A DNA stretch of 64,000 nucleotides from Methylomonas sp. 11b (GTDB lineage: Bacteria > Pseudomonadota > Gammaproteobacteria > Methylococcales > Methylomonadaceae). Shown here one piece after another: positions 1 through 9,730 of this stretch. The notes beneath the pieces are model-generated. The model saw only the letters and a program-made list of their open reading frames with translations, was not told the DNA's origin and ran no database searches. The stretch covers positions 868,001-932,000 of the forward strand of contig NZ_KI911557.1 of NCBI RefSeq assembly GCF_000515215.1, in the 5' to 3' direction. The first letter of the stretch is position 1. The number at the start of each line of letters is the position of its first letter. Made by a program: the position numbers and the translations under genes.

Positions 1-5
1 AAAAC

Positions 6-1049
6 ATGAGTATTTTGTTAAACAATATCAGCAAAAACTTCGGCAAATTTGCCGCCTTGTACGACGTCAGTTTGGAAATTCCGGAAGGCGAACTGGTAGC
101 CTTGTTGGGCCCGTCCGGCTGCGGCAAGACCACCTTGTTACGCATCATCGCCGGCCTGGAAACCCCGGATTTCGGCCGGGTTCTACTCAGCGGCGAAGAC
201 AAGACCGAGCAACATGTCAGCCGGCGCGGCATCGGCTTTGTGTTTCAACATTACGCCTTGTTCCGGCATATGACGGTGTTCGACAACATCGCCTTTGGTT
301 TGCGGGTCAAACCGCGCAAGGAACGGCCAACCGAAGCCTTTATCAGCAAAAAAGTGCACGCCTTATTGGAGTTGGTGCAATTGGATTGGCTGGCGGATCG
401 TTTTCCGGATCAACTATCGGGCGGGCAGCGGCAGCGCATTGCTTTAGCTAGAGCCTTGGCGGTGGAACCCAGCGTGTTATTACTCGACGAACCGTTCGGC
501 GCCCTAGATGCCAGCGTGCGCAAGGACCTGCGGCAATGGCTGCGCAATCTGCATCAGGAATTGCACGTCACCAGTATTTTTGTGACCCACGATCAGGAAG
601 AAGCGATGGAAGTGGCCAGCCAAGTCGTCGTATTGAATCAAGGCCGTATCGAGCAACAAGGCGCACCGGCCGATATTTACGATCATCCGGCCAATGCCTT
701 TGTTTCCAAATTCATCGGCCAAACCAACGTTTTCGACCTGTCGGAAACTGAAAGCAACTGGCTGCAACGTGCGGGGATTCTGGCGGAAAAACCGCAAGGC
801 ATCTTCGCGCACGTGCGCCCGCATCATATCGACATCGTCAAGGCCGAAGAACCTTTCGGCTCGCCGGTGACGTTGAAAGACTGGCAACATCTGGGCGCGA
901 CGATACGCGTCGAGCTGTTCAATCCGCAACATAACGGTTCCGGCGCAACACTGTTTGCGGAAATGCCTAACGAACGCTTCAAACAATTGAATTTAAACAA
1001 GGGCGACCGCGTGGCTGTGCATATCAAGCAGGCGCATTGGTTTAATTGA
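6..1049 (+). CDS. cysA: Sulfate/thiosulfate ABC transporter ATP-binding protein CysA
   Basis: ATPase subunit that powers import of sulfate or thiosulfate across the inner membrane with the CysT/CysW permeases. The 347-residue protein has Walker [10 protein letters not shown] near residue 35, the ABC signature LSGGQRQR near 137, Walker [13 protein letters not shown] near 158, and a C-terminal TOBE-like domain (about 230-347). The permease genes would be expected just upstream, outside the window. The cysB-type gene begins about 110 bp downstream on the same strand and the cysK-cysE-encapsulin cluster follows, which supports the sulfate assignment over other CUT1/MOI-type ATPases. Confidence 0.93.
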   Translation: MSILLNNISKNFGKFAALYDVSLEIPEGELVALLGPSGCGKTTLLRIIAGLETPDFGRVLLSGEDKTEQHVSRRGIGFVFQHYALFRHMTVFDNIAFGLRVKPRKERPTEAFISKKVHALLELVQLDWLADRFPDQLSGGQRQRIALARALAVEPSVLLLDEPFGALDASVRKDLRQWLRNLHQELHVTSIFVTHDQEEAMEVASQVVVLNQGRIEQQGAPADIYDHPANAFVSKFIGQTNVFDLSETESNWLQRAGILAEKPQGIFAHVRPHHIDIVKAEEPFGSPVTLKDWQHLGATIRVELFNPQHNGSGATLFAEMPNERFKQLNLNKGDRVAVHIKQAHWFN

Positions 1050-1157
1050 CAGCACCCCTTCATAGCTCGGGCTATGCCGAGCATAGCCCCGAACAGGAAT
1101 TTGACACGGCTCACGATTGTTGCCCCATCGCTCAAATCACCCCATGGAAAGACCGAT

Positions 1158-2060
1158 ATGAATCTAAATCAGCTTGAATTATTGCGTGTCCTGAAGGACA
1201 CCCAGTTCAACCAATCCAAAGCCGCGGAAATTATGCATGTCGTGCAGTCGGCTGCCAGCCGGCAATTGCAGTTACTGGAGGAGGAATTGGGCTCTCCTTT
1301 GTACGAACGCCACGGCAAAAAACTGCTGGGCCTGACCCCGCTGGGTGAGCAGGTGATGGAACAGGTGGACAGGATCAATCAGGCCAAAAAGAACATCCTG
1401 TCGATAGCCGACGACTTTCGCGAGAATCGCAACGGCGCTTTACATATCGCCACCACCCATACTCAAGCCAAGTACTTGCTGCCGGAACCGGTGCAAAAAT
1501 TCCGGGAAAAATATCCGGGCATTACTATCTACATGGTGCAATCCTCGCCCCAGGAGCTGATTGAGCAACTCCATCAGCATCGGGCCGATATTGCCATCTG
1601 CACCGAAAAGCTGGACGAGGACGAGAAACTGGTCGTCAAATCCTGCTACGAATGGCAGCACATTGCCGTAGTGCCGCGCCATCACCCCTTGGCGCAAGGC
1701 GATGTGACCTTGGGCCGGCTGGCCGCATTTCCGATTTTAACTTACTCGCAAGGCTATACCGGCCGTTCGACCATCGAAAAAGCCTTTAAGAACGCCGGTA
1801 AAGAGCTGGACATCACCCTGTCCGCCGCCGATTCCGACATCATCAAAACCTATGTCAGATTGGGTTTGGGCGTGGGAATTATCGCCGGCACGTCGTATGA
1901 ATCGCGCAACGACAATGATTTGGTCGCCAGGGATTTGTCACACCTGATCCCGCGCTCGGTAACGAAAATTGCCTACTTGAAGCAATTATATCTGCCGACT
2001 TATTTGCAATATTTCATTAACGAGCTGCTTTCCAAAGCCACCAAGGAGCATCAATATTAA
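1158..2060 (+). CDS. cysB: CysB-family LysR-type transcriptional regulator
   Basis: LysR regulator of sulfate assimilation; CysB proteins activate cys genes when N-acetylserine or O-acetylserine accumulates. The start at 1158 (MNLNQLELLR) places the winged HTH at residues 1-60 (FNQSKAAEIMHVVQSAASRQ); an in-frame ATG at 1074 would add an unconserved 28-residue extension. The effector domain (about 90-290) contains the CysB-like TTHTQAKYLLP segment and the GLGVGIIAG strand. At 300 residues it is slightly shorter than enterobacterial CysB (324). Its place between cysA and cysK fits. Cbl or another CysB paralogue is possible. Confidence 0.88.
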   Translation: MNLNQLELLRVLKDTQFNQSKAAEIMHVVQSAASRQLQLLEEELGSPLYERHGKKLLGLTPLGEQVMEQVDRINQAKKNILSIADDFRENRNGALHIATTHTQAKYLLPEPVQKFREKYPGITIYMVQSSPQELIEQLHQHRADIAICTEKLDEDEKLVVKSCYEWQHIAVVPRHHPLAQGDVTLGRLAAFPILTYSQGYTGRSTIEKAFKNAGKELDITLSAADSDIIKTYVRLGLGVGIIAGTSYESRNDNDLVARDLSHLIPRSVTKIAYLKQLYLPTYLQYFINELLSKATKEHQY

Positions 2061-2305
2061 AATCCAGCAGGAATTTCGGTTTTTATTTCCATATTTATCA
2101 TAAGAGCAGCCCTAAAAATTTTGACTTTGCGCTGCTTCACGCAAAAACAAAGACTTACAAACAACCCAACCACCGCAGCAAGCCCGTTGCAACGAGGTAA
2201 ATCATATTTTTAGATTTATATATCTCAAATAGGCATTACACAAACCTAGGCTGCCCGCACCTGTATTGACAGCCTTCGTTTAAACCAAGTACTTTAAAAA
2301 AAATC
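2061..2305. other. Intergenic region between cysB and the cysK leader
   Basis: No convincing ORF. It is AT-rich around 2200-2240, contains a short inverted repeat TTTGCG-N8-CGCAAA at 2126-2145, and ends with the promoter-like sequence described separately. The inverted repeat could be a regulator site, but it lacks a T-run and is not a good terminator. Confidence 0.4.
2266..2295 (+). promoter_or_regulatory. Putative sigma-70-type promoter for the cysK leader RNA
   Basis: A perfect -35 hexamer TTGACA at 2266-2271 is followed after 18 bp by a weak -10, TACTTT (2290-2295). The predicted start (about 2302) falls just before the conserved RNA element at 2306. The -10 is poor, so an activator such as CysB may be needed. 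Confidence 0.45.
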
Positions 2306-2371
2306 GCTGACCGGACCGCCGGAAGCCAGTACGCCTGAACTCATAAGCAGGCTGCTGGCTTTTTTTTGGCC
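2306..2371 (+). ncRNA. Conserved two-hairpin leader/sRNA element with intrinsic terminator, copy 1 (upstream of cysK)
   Basis: The element starts with a small CCGG-ACCG-CCGG hairpin (2311-2322), followed by a terminator hairpin (GCCAG...CTGGC, apical CCTG/CAGG pairing) and eight T residues at 2360-2367. A second copy on the - strand at 27468-27526 shares 25 identical bases at the 5' side and 20 at the 3' side. The loops differ but still pair. The terminator ends 34 bp before the cysK ATG, so this could be an attenuator or riboswitch-like leader, or a free small RNA. I do not recognise a known riboswitch class. Confidence 0.6.
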
Positions 2372-2401
2372 CGCAGAAAACCGACAGGGAGTAATACCGC
2401 C

Positions 2402-3379
2402 ATGACGCATTGGTATCCAGATAACTCGCAATCGATAGGCAACACCCCATTAGTCCGGCTAAACCGCATTACCGACGGTGCGCCGGTGACTTTGCTGGCC
2501 AAGATTGAAGGCCGCAATCCAGCCTATTCCGTGAAATGCCGCATCGGTGCGGCCATGATCAACGACGCCCAGCAGCGCGGTCTGCTCACCGACGGCAAAG
2601 AATTGATAGAACCGACCAGTGGCAATACCGGCATCGCCCTGGCCTTCGTGGCCGCCGCCCGCGGTATTCCATTGACTTTGACGATGCCGGAGACGATGAG
2701 TCTGGAACGGCGCAAATTATTGGTGGCTTACGGCGCCAAACTGGTCCTCACCGAGGGCGCCAAGGGTATGAAAGGCGCAATCACCAAAGCTGAAGAAATT
2801 GCCGCATCCGATCCGGACCGCTACGTATTGCTGCAACAGTTTAAAAATCCCGCCAATCCAACCATCCACGAACTGACCACCGGCCCGGAAATCTGGACCG
2901 ACAGCGACGGCGCTATCGACATTTTGGTGTCCGGCGTCGGCACCGGCGGCACCATTACCGGGGTTTCGCGCTATATCAAATTCAAACAGCGCAAACCGAT
3001 CATTTCGGTAGCAGTAGAACCCGAAGCCAGTCCGATCTTGACCCAATTCCGCGCCGGCGAACCCCTGCAGCCGGCGCCGCACAAGATTCAGGGCATCGGT
3101 GCGGGATTTGTGCCGGAAGTATTGGATTTGTCCCTGGTTGACGAAATTGCCCTGGTCAGTAACGACGATGCCATAACCTATGCCCGCCGTCTGGCGCGCG
3201 AGGAAGGCATCCTGGCTGGCATCTCCTGCGGTGCGGCCGTGGCTGCGGCGGTGCGGGTGGCAAAGCGTCCGGAACACGAAGGCAAAACGATTGTGGTCAT
3301 CTTGCCGGACTCCGGCGAGCGCTACTTGAGCTCGGCCTTGTTCGAAGGCCTATTCGACCCGCAAGGTGTGGCGCTATGA
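2402..3379 (+). CDS. cysK: Cysteine synthase A (O-acetylserine sulfhydrylase)
   Basis: PLP enzyme making cysteine from O-acetylserine and sulfide. The start ATG at 2402 has a GGGAG ribosome site; an upstream in-frame TTG would lie inside the terminator T-run and is rejected. The PLP lysine motif is [11 protein letters not shown] (SVKCR is the CysK form), the substrate loop is TSGNTG near residue 70, and the phosphate-binding loop is GTGGTITG near 180. Length 325 is normal. The stop codon overlaps the start of cysE (ATGA), so the two are translationally coupled and form the last two steps of cysteine synthesis. Confidence 0.93.
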   Translation: MTHWYPDNSQSIGNTPLVRLNRITDGAPVTLLAKIEGRNPAYSVKCRIGAAMINDAQQRGLLTDGKELIEPTSGNTGIALAFVAAARGIPLTLTMPETMSLERRKLLVAYGAKLVLTEGAKGMKGAITKAEEIAASDPDRYVLLQQFKNPANPTIHELTTGPEIWTDSDGAIDILVSGVGTGGTITGVSRYIKFKQRKPIISVAVEPEASPILTQFRAGEPLQPAPHKIQGIGAGFVPEVLDLSLVDEIALVSNDDAITYARRLAREEGILAGISCGAAVAAAVRVAKRPEHEGKTIVVILPDSGERYLSSALFEGLFDPQGVAL

Positions 3380-4305
3380 CCTTAACTGAAAACGGCCAAC
3401 GCTGGGAAATCGATGCACTGGTCGCCGAACTGCGCGAACTGCGTCTGCAATCCCTGGAAAACCGCCACCGCCGCGAACATCCGCCCAAATTGCCTTCGCG
3501 CAAAGTGTTAAGCCAAATCGTCGACAATTTGGGCGCGGTGCTGTTCCCAAACCGGCTGGGGATGCCCGACCTGACTGACGAAGGTATCGATTATTTTGTC
3601 GGCCACACATTGGATAGTCTGCTACGACAATTGCAACGGCAAATCGGCCTGGAATTGCAATTTGTCGCCGAACAGCAAGGCCTGTCCCTGGACACGCATA
3701 GTCAAGCGACAGACATCACTCGGCAGTTTGCTGCTCAATTACCTGGCGTGCGGCAATTGATCGACAGCGACATTCAAGCCGCTTACGAAGGCGATCCCGC
3801 CGCACGTTGCGCCGACGAAGTATTGGTCTGTTACCCAGGCATCACAGCCGTAATTCATCACCGGCTGGCGCATGTGCTTTACGAGTTAGGTCTGCCGCTG
3901 GTGGCGCGGGTCATCAGCGAAGTGGCGCATTCCGCCACCGGCATCGACATCCATCCCGGTGCGCAAATTGGCGAAAGCTTTTTTATCGATCACGGCACCG
4001 GCGTGGTGATAGGCGAAACCGCCGTCATCGGCCGTCGGGTGCGTCTCTATCAAGCCGTGACGCTCGGTGCCAAACGCTTTGACAAAGACGACAACGGCAT
4101 TCTGGTCAAGGGCCACGCCCGCCACCCCATCGTCGAGGACGATGTGGTGATTTATGCCGGCGCCACGATTTTGGGGCGCATCACCATCGGCCACGGCTCG
4201 ACGATAGGCGGTAACGTCTGGCTAACCCACAGCGTACCGCCCGACAGCCTGGTCAGCCAAGGCCAGAACCGCACCGAAGTATTTGCCGGCGGTGGCGGGA
4301 TTTAA
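3376..4305 (+). CDS. cysE: Serine O-acetyltransferase (EpsC-type, long form)
   Basis: Acetylates serine with acetyl-CoA to make O-acetylserine, the CysK substrate and the inducer precursor for CysB. The 309-residue protein has an alpha-helical N-terminal domain and a left-handed beta-helix of hexapeptide repeats from about residue 188 ([35 protein letters not shown]). The catalytic histidines of the family lie in the HPGAQIG and DHGTG turns. It overlaps cysK by 4 bp and lies about 100 bp before the encapsulin gene. This arrangement is known for family 2A encapsulin loci. Confidence 0.92.
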   Translation: MTLTENGQRWEIDALVAELRELRLQSLENRHRREHPPKLPSRKVLSQIVDNLGAVLFPNRLGMPDLTDEGIDYFVGHTLDSLLRQLQRQIGLELQFVAEQQGLSLDTHSQATDITRQFAAQLPGVRQLIDSDIQAAYEGDPAARCADEVLVCYPGITAVIHHRLAHVLYELGLPLVARVISEVAHSATGIDIHPGAQIGESFFIDHGTGVVIGETAVIGRRVRLYQAVTLGAKRFDKDDNGILVKGHARHPIVEDDVVIYAGATILGRITIGHGSTIGGNVWLTHSVPPDSLVSQGQNRTEVFAGGGGI

Positions 4306-4406
4306 ACGCCGACGGCAAATCGGTATTTTTAACACCAACATTAAAAACATCTGCAACGAAAACACCCAGTTAACAACCCACCACCCACTAAGAAAGGAAA
4401 ATCACC

Positions 4407-5324
4407 ATGTCAGACATTCATCAAGCCCATACCGCGTTAGGCGACGTCGCTGCGCGCACCTTATCCAACGCCACCAAAACCGTGCCCATGATGGGTACCA
4501 TCACCCCTCGCTGGCTGGTGCATTTGATGCACTGGGTACCAGTCGAAGCGGGTATTTACCGGGTCAACAAAGTAAAAAGCGAAACCAGCATTGCCGTGGA
4601 TTGCTCCAGCCTGGATGAAAAAGTCCTGCCGCAAACCTATGTAGATTACGAAGAATGGGGCCGTGAATATCGCCTGAACGCCGTCAACACCGTGCTGGAC
4701 GTTCACACTCGCGTGGCGGATTTGTACAGCAGTCCGTACAACCAAATCCACGAACAGCTGCGCCTGACCATCGAAACCGTCAAAGAGCGCCAAGAAAGCG
4801 AGCTGATCAACAACACCGAATACGGTTTGTTGAACAACGTTGCGCCCGCGCAAAAAGTGCAAACCCGCAAAGGTTCGCCAACCCCGGACGACCTGGACGA
4901 GTTGATTGCCAGAGTCTGGAAAGAACCCGCTTTCTTCCTGGCCCACCCACGCGCCATCGCCGCGTTCGGCCGTGAAGCGACTCGCCGCGGTACACCGCCA
5001 CCTACCATTTCCATGTTCGGTTCGCAATTTTTAACCTGGCGCGGCCTGCCCTTGATTCCGACCGACAAACTAAAAATCACCAACGGCAAAACCAATATTC
5101 TGTTGTTGCGCACCGGCGAAAGCCGTCAAGGCGTGGTTGGTTTGTATCAACCCAACTTGACCGACGAATTGAGCATGGGCCTGTCCGTGCGCTTCATGGG
5201 CATCAACCACAAGGCCATCGCTTCTTATCTGGTATCGCTGTATTGCTCGCTGGCGGTGTTAACTGAAGATGCCATCGGCGTATTGGAGAATGTCGAAATA
5301 GGCAACTACTATGACTACCAATAA
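4407..5324 (+). CDS. srpI: Family 2A encapsulin shell protein (SrpI-like)
   Basis: HK97-fold shell protein that self-assembles into a cytoplasmic protein nanocompartment. The 305-residue protein has the features of the SrpI/major membrane protein I family: the N-terminal segment TPRWLVHLMHWVPVEAGIYRVNKV, a long helix with ETVKERQESELINN, and the C-terminal region VRFMGINHKAIASYLVSLY. In characterised family 2A systems the cargo is a cysteine desulfurase and the shell is linked to sulfur storage or starvation. Here the cargo gene overlaps the shell gene by 14 bp. A good ribosome site (AAGGAAA) precedes the ATG. Confidence 0.9.
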   Translation: MSDIHQAHTALGDVAARTLSNATKTVPMMGTITPRWLVHLMHWVPVEAGIYRVNKVKSETSIAVDCSSLDEKVLPQTYVDYEEWGREYRLNAVNTVLDVHTRVADLYSSPYNQIHEQLRLTIETVKERQESELINNTEYGLLNNVAPAQKVQTRKGSPTPDDLDELIARVWKEPAFFLAHPRAIAAFGREATRRGTPPPTISMFGSQFLTWRGLPLIPTDKLKITNGKTNILLLRTGESRQGVVGLYQPNLTDELSMGLSVRFMGINHKAIASYLVSLYCSLAVLTEDAIGVLENVEIGNYYDYQ

Positions 5325-6957
5325 CATAGACTTAGCCGGTCTGGCGCAACAAGCGCTGAGCGGCGGCGCGGTGCCCGATGGCTTGCCGGATACCGCCGAA
5401 CTGACGCGCTTGGCAAATCAGTTTTTCCGGGAAGTACCTAACGCAGGCGAAGCAATCGATACCGTGCCAGTGTCGGCGGCAACATCAGTTCCGTTCACCA
5501 ATGTACCGGCAGGTTTCGATTCCCGGCCCGGCATCGACGACAGCGCGATTTCGGCCCTGGTGCAGCGCAGTTTTGCGTTGCCCGGCACCACGGATTTGCA
5601 AACCGCCTTGTCCACGCCCATGGGCCATGCGCCGCAACCGCCGACGACTGGCGGTTCAGCGTTTTATTTTTTAAACGACGTATCGGCATTGGCTCGCGCT
5701 GCGCAAATACCGGGCTTAGGCTCCGCGCATCCGCCCTTTGATGTGCATGCGGTGCGCAAAGACTTTCCGATTCTGCAAGAACGTGTAAACGGTTACCCGC
5801 TAGCCTGGCTGGATAACGCCGCCACGACGCAAAAACCGCAGGTGGTGATTGATCGGATCTCGGAGTTTTATCAACACGAAAATTCCAACATCCACCGCGC
5901 CGCGCATGAATTGGCGGCACGAGCGACCGATGCTTATGAGGGAGCACGACAAATCGTCGCCCGCTTCATAAATGCCTCGTCGGCCGATGAAGTGGTGTTC
6001 GTGCGCGGTGCTACCGAAGCCATCAATCTGGTTGCGAAAAGTTGGGGCAAGCAGAATATTGGCGCAGGCGACGAAATCGTCATCAGCTGGCTGGAACATC
6101 ACGCCAATATCGTGCCCTGGCAGCAGCTTTGTGCAGAAACCGGTGCGGTGTTAAGAGTCATTCCGGTCGACGACAACGGCCAGGTGATTTTGGCCGAATA
6201 TCAAAAACTGCTGAATGCCAAAACCAAGCTGGTGTCGTTTACGCAGGTCTCGAATGCGTTGGGCACCGTCACGCCAGCACAGGAAATGATCGAATTGGCA
6301 CACCGGGCCGGCGCTAAGGTATTGTTGGACGGCGCCCAATCGGTGTCGCATCTGAAGGTTGATGTACAGACCTTGGATTGCGATTGGCTGGCATTTTCCG
6401 GACACAAAATCTTCGGTCCGACCGGTATCGGCGTACTTTACGGCAAGGCGGAAGTTCTGGAAGCTACCCAGCCTTGGCAAGGCGGCGGGAATATGATCGA
6501 AGACGTCACCTTCGAGAAAACCGTCTATCAGCCGGCACCCGCCAAATTCGAAGCCGGCACCGGGAATATTGCCGATGCGGTGGGCTTGGGTGCGGCGCTG
6601 GAATATCTGAACAAGATTGGCATCGAAAACGTAGCCCGCTACGAGCATGAATTGCTGGTTTATGCGATGCATGCCTTGCAAGCTATTCCCGGACTACGCT
6701 TGATCGGCACCGCGCCGGAAAAGACCAGTGTGGTCTCGTTCGTAATGGATGGCCACAGCACGCAAGACATTGGAAAAGCCTTGAATGAGGTGGGCATTGC
6801 AGTGCGCTCCGGACATCACTGCGCACAACCCATCTTGCGGCGTTTTGGTTTGGAAAGTACCGTAAGACCTTCGTTGGCGTTTTATAACACTTACGAGGAA
6901 ATCGATAGGTTATCGGCAACCCTAAAACGGCTGCAGTGCACTTCTCGGCGGTTTTAG
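5311..6957 (+). CDS. Encapsulated cysteine desulfurase (SufS-like) with disordered N-terminal cargo-loading extension
   Basis: Class II (SufS/CsdA-type) PLP desulfurase that removes sulfur from cysteine as a persulfide. The catalytic domain begins near residue 145 (FDVHAVRKDFPIL). The PLP lysine is K366 in SGHKIFGPTG and the catalytic cysteine is C504 in RSGHHCAQP. Residues 1-140 are rich in Ala, Pro, Gly and Thr with no clear fold, as expected for the targeting extension of family 2A cargo enzymes. The start overlaps the shell gene by 14 bp. A hairpin at 6966-6998 follows the stop and probably ends the operon. Confidence 0.9.
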   Translation: MTTNNIDLAGLAQQALSGGAVPDGLPDTAELTRLANQFFREVPNAGEAIDTVPVSAATSVPFTNVPAGFDSRPGIDDSAISALVQRSFALPGTTDLQTALSTPMGHAPQPPTTGGSAFYFLNDVSALARAAQIPGLGSAHPPFDVHAVRKDFPILQERVNGYPLAWLDNAATTQKPQVVIDRISEFYQHENSNIHRAAHELAARATDAYEGARQIVARFINASSADEVVFVRGATEAINLVAKSWGKQNIGAGDEIVISWLEHHANIVPWQQLCAETGAVLRVIPVDDNGQVILAEYQKLLNAKTKLVSFTQVSNALGTVTPAQEMIELAHRAGAKVLLDGAQSVSHLKVDVQTLDCDWLAFSGHKIFGPTGIGVLYGKAEVLEATQPWQGGGNMIEDVTFEKTVYQPAPAKFEAGTGNIADAVGLGAALEYLNKIGIENVARYEHELLVYAMHALQAIPGLRLIGTAPEKTSVVSFVMDGHSTQDIGKALNEVGIAVRSGHHCAQPILRRFGLESTVRPSLAFYNTYEEIDRLSATLKRLQCTSRRF

Positions 6958-6965
6958 ACTAGCAT

Positions 6966-6998
6966 TTTGAGGTCAAGACATACAGTCTTGACCTCAAA
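6966..6998. terminator. Hairpin after the encapsulin-desulfurase operon
   Basis: Perfect 14-bp inverted repeat TTTGAGGTCAAGAC with a 5-base loop, 9 bp after the desulfurase stop. There is no long T-run after it, so it may act as a weak terminator or an mRNA-stabilising 3' hairpin. Confidence 0.5.
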
Positions 6999-7107
6999 TA
7001 CTCGCGCTGGACATGCCAACCTATTTCTTAGAAGCATTTACAACGTGAGGAAATGGGACCAAGCCGCTATAAAACCATATTGGTTCTGGCGTTATATCTG
7101 AGCGTAT

Positions 7108-7136
7108 CGGTAACGCCAGTTGTCCTGGCGTTACCG
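7108..7136. terminator. Hairpin between convergent genes
   Basis: Perfect 12-bp stem (CGGTAACGCCAG, 5-base loop) just after the end of the - strand PepSY gene. The T-tract is weak on both strands. A bidirectional terminator is the simplest reading. Confidence 0.5.
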
Positions 7137-7149
7137 AGCATTTACTGTC

Positions 7150-8790
7150 TTAACTACGGGTTTCCGTAGCCAGTTCCAGCACCGACTGCGGTCCGGCCGC
7201 CTTGCGTTTTTTCGGCTTAAAGGTTTTAACCAGCCTTTTCCAGCCGACCACCAGCGAACTGGCACCCAGCACCAAACCGAAACCCACCCAAGTCAACATC
7301 CAGACATCCCAAATCGGCCGTTGATAGAGCCAACCGAAATCCCAATGATGCAAGCCGGAATACAACCAACGAAACACCCGGCGACTGCGATCCAGCTTGG
7401 CTAGCAAGCTACCGTCTTGCGGATCCAGATAAAACCGGGTACCGGCTTCGTCGGCCAACTGCACCGCCACCACCGGCAAGGGTTTTTCCACCAAGCTTTG
7501 ATTATGCCGCGGATAATAATAACTGTCGTAGTCGTCCAATAGTTCCTGGCTGGCGATGGGCGTATCTTCCGCCACACGCTGAATCGCTTCGGTTACCGAG
7601 ACCTTATTGAATTGCTGAACCGCCCCATCCACCGCTTGCGGCAATCGCTGACCATCGCGGCTGTAGGCCAATAACACGGCTTCCCCTCCCAAGCGGCGCC
7701 AGCCCAGTTCAACAATGTCCTTGCCCTGGGCCGTGTTAAGCGGGCCGGGTTGCCAATTGCGCATCGCATCGGGCAACACCTTGCCCAAATAACGGTTCAG
7801 TTCTTGCCGCGTCGGGTTGGCTTCGGAAAATAATTTGCCGGGATTGGTATCGATAAATCCGCTCAACGCCCAGGACAGCGCCACGGTACCACCGATCAAA
7901 CCGCTCCAGAAATGCCATTTAAACCAAAATTCGCGGTAGGGTTGCGTGCGGCCTTGTGAGTAAGTGGGCTTGCCATTAAAACCCGGCCGCCAGCGCAGCC
8001 AACCGATAATCAAACCAGTGATACAAGCGATAGTCGCGCCCAAGCCTGACCACAATTGCACATCGCGACGATATTGCCCTAGACCGATAGCTTCCAGAGG
8101 TTTGAACAAATGCAGCCAGTTGCCGGCGTAGTAAAACGCTCTATCGACGCGGGTCGAGGCATGCAGCACTTCGCCGGTGCGCGCCGAAATCAACAACTCG
8201 TCGCCAGCGTCGCTAGCCACCCGATGAAACGGCCGCAAGGCATCCTGATTGCGCAGAATGATCGGCGCTTCTACCGTTTCCAGTACGTGCAAATTTTGGT
8301 TAATACCATCGCGTTTGAACCAGTCATCGGCGATGCGTAACGCCTGCTCCACCGAGGTTTCGCGTAAGCTGCCGTCTAGCGCGGACAACGCAAAACGCGC
8401 GCCTTTGCTATCTTCCACCAACCAAAACGGCTCATCGTTTCGTCTTACCAAGCGTGCATCAGCTATCCCGACCACTTGTTCTACGCCATTGCCCGCCTCG
8501 GCTTTTGCCTGCATGCCGTGTTCCCCCATCGTTGCCGGCTTTGATTTATGTTGCGCGGCAAACAGCTTACGTTGCTCGGTACTGTGCTCCCAGGCTTCGC
8601 CCAGGCTCAACCAGCCCGCTTCCGGGGCCAGGCTTTCCGCATGCGCCAGTTGTTGACTGCGGCTTTGCGTGGTCGGCGTCGAATAGATGATCGCGATGCC
8701 GGTAAAAAACCAGAAAAACATGAACAAAGCCAACACCACCCCCAGCCAGCGGTGGGTTTCATATAACAACCAATTCAAAGACTTCTTCAT
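7150..8790 (-). CDS. PepSY-associated transmembrane domain protein
   Basis: Inner-membrane PepSY_TM protein of about 546 residues. The start at 8790 (MKKSLNWLLYETHRWLG) has a GAGGG ribosome site; an upstream GTG at 8808 is less likely. The N-terminal helix (GVVLALFMFFWFFTGIAIIY) and the HRWLG motif are typical. Further helices lie near residue 235 and 290 and at the C terminus (VWMLTWVGFGLVLGASSLVVGW). Relatives are linked to iron-siderophore reduction or membrane redox chemistry. It is a single gene between two hairpin regions, so its exact role cannot be read from context. Confidence 0.8.
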   Translation of the reverse strand: MKKSLNWLLYETHRWLGVVLALFMFFWFFTGIAIIYSTPTTQSRSQQLAHAESLAPEAGWLSLGEAWEHSTEQRKLFAAQHKSKPATMGEHGMQAKAEAGNGVEQVVGIADARLVRRNDEPFWLVEDSKGARFALSALDGSLRETSVEQALRIADDWFKRDGINQNLHVLETVEAPIILRNQDALRPFHRVASDAGDELLISARTGEVLHASTRVDRAFYYAGNWLHLFKPLEAIGLGQYRRDVQLWSGLGATIACITGLIIGWLRWRPGFNGKPTYSQGRTQPYREFWFKWHFWSGLIGGTVALSWALSGFIDTNPGKLFSEANPTRQELNRYLGKVLPDAMRNWQPGPLNTAQGKDIVELGWRRLGGEAVLLAYSRDGQRLPQAVDGAVQQFNKVSVTEAIQRVAEDTPIASQELLDDYDSYYYPRHNQSLVEKPLPVVAVQLADEAGTRFYLDPQDGSLLAKLDRSRRVFRWLYSGLHHWDFGWLYQRPIWDVWMLTWVGFGLVLGASSLVVGWKRLVKTFKPKKRKAAGPQSVLELATETRS

Positions 8791-9005
8791 TGCCGCCCTC
8801 TTAAACACCTTTTGTTGATGACACTATCCGTTGAAAATAAGCTTGCACTTCGCCCCCTATACCTTTCCTTAAACAGCTATTGACCAGCGCTTACGCTCTC
8901 CTGATTCTTTTCGCGATTTACAACCACAAGCGCTACCGATAAAAACGTTTCATATCGACGCCGTAAAAACGATGGGAATAAGCTTCCGGCCGCGTAATCG
9001 ACTTG

Positions 9006-9728
9006 TTACAACCCCGATAGGTATTCGACCAGGGCATTCAATTCGTCGTCGTTTAACGACTTGGCGACCTTGATCATCACCGCTTCCGGGCTGTTTTTGC
9101 GTTCGCCCAGCTTCCAGTTGGTCAGTTGACTACGCAGATAAACCCGGCGCTGCCCACCTATCACCGGGTAAATGACGTTATCGGCAATCTTGCCTTTCCC
9201 GTTTTCGCCGTGGCAACTGGCGCAAGCCGGCAAATCTCGCGCCGCATCACCGTTCACAAACAAATTCTTAGCAAGAGGATTGTCGGCAATCCGCTCGCCA
9301 CGCATGACTTTTTGGCTGGCAAAATATGCGGCAATGTCGGCCATGTCTTCTTGTGTCAGATCGGCGGCCATCACATTCATGATTTCGTGACTGCGGGCGC
9401 CGGATTTAAAATCGCTGAGCTGCTTAACCAGATAACCGGCGTATTGACCGGCGTGGCTGGGAATTCTGACATCGCCACTGTTGCCGTCCTCGCCATGACA
9501 TTCCTGGCAACGTTCGTCAGCTGACTTTTGTTTACCGGCGACAGGATTGCCGTTGCCTATGCGTTGCGAGGCAAGCTCACCGCCCTGCTCGGCAAATACG
9601 GTTTTCGCAGAGGCCAACAAGGCAAAGGTACTGACGGCCAGCCACGGACTGCGGCGGCGCCAATGACTTATAGCTCTGCGGGGTTTGGTTTTGGGCGTCA
9701 CAGCAAATAGCCAGCGGCAAAACCCCAT
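9006..9728 (-). CDS. Cytochrome c4-like di-heme c-type cytochrome
   Basis: Periplasmic or membrane-tethered electron carrier with two heme-binding sites: CQECH (residues 74-78) and CASCH (169-173), each in a cytochrome c domain of about 85 residues, as in cytochrome c4. An arginine-rich N terminus precedes a hydrophobic signal segment (WLAVSTFALLASAKTVFA). The start lies 2 bp after the stop of the peroxiredoxin gene, so the two are co-transcribed with the upstream cytochrome c'-like gene. The set suggests a periplasmic redox or peroxide-defence unit. Confidence 0.87.
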   Translation of the reverse strand: MGFCRWLFAVTPKTKPRRAISHWRRRSPWLAVSTFALLASAKTVFAEQGGELASQRIGNGNPVAGKQKSADERCQECHGEDGNSGDVRIPSHAGQYAGYLVKQLSDFKSGARSHEIMNVMAADLTQEDMADIAAYFASQKVMRGERIADNPLAKNLFVNGDAARDLPACASCHGENGKGKIADNVIYPVIGGQRRVYLRSQLTNWKLGERKNSPEAVMIKVAKSLNDDELNALVEYLSGL

Positions 9729-9730
9729 AC

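Noticed and set aside
2126..2145. TTTGCG-N8-CGCAAA as the cysB terminator
   Set aside because: Short stem and no T-run; kept only as a possible regulator site.
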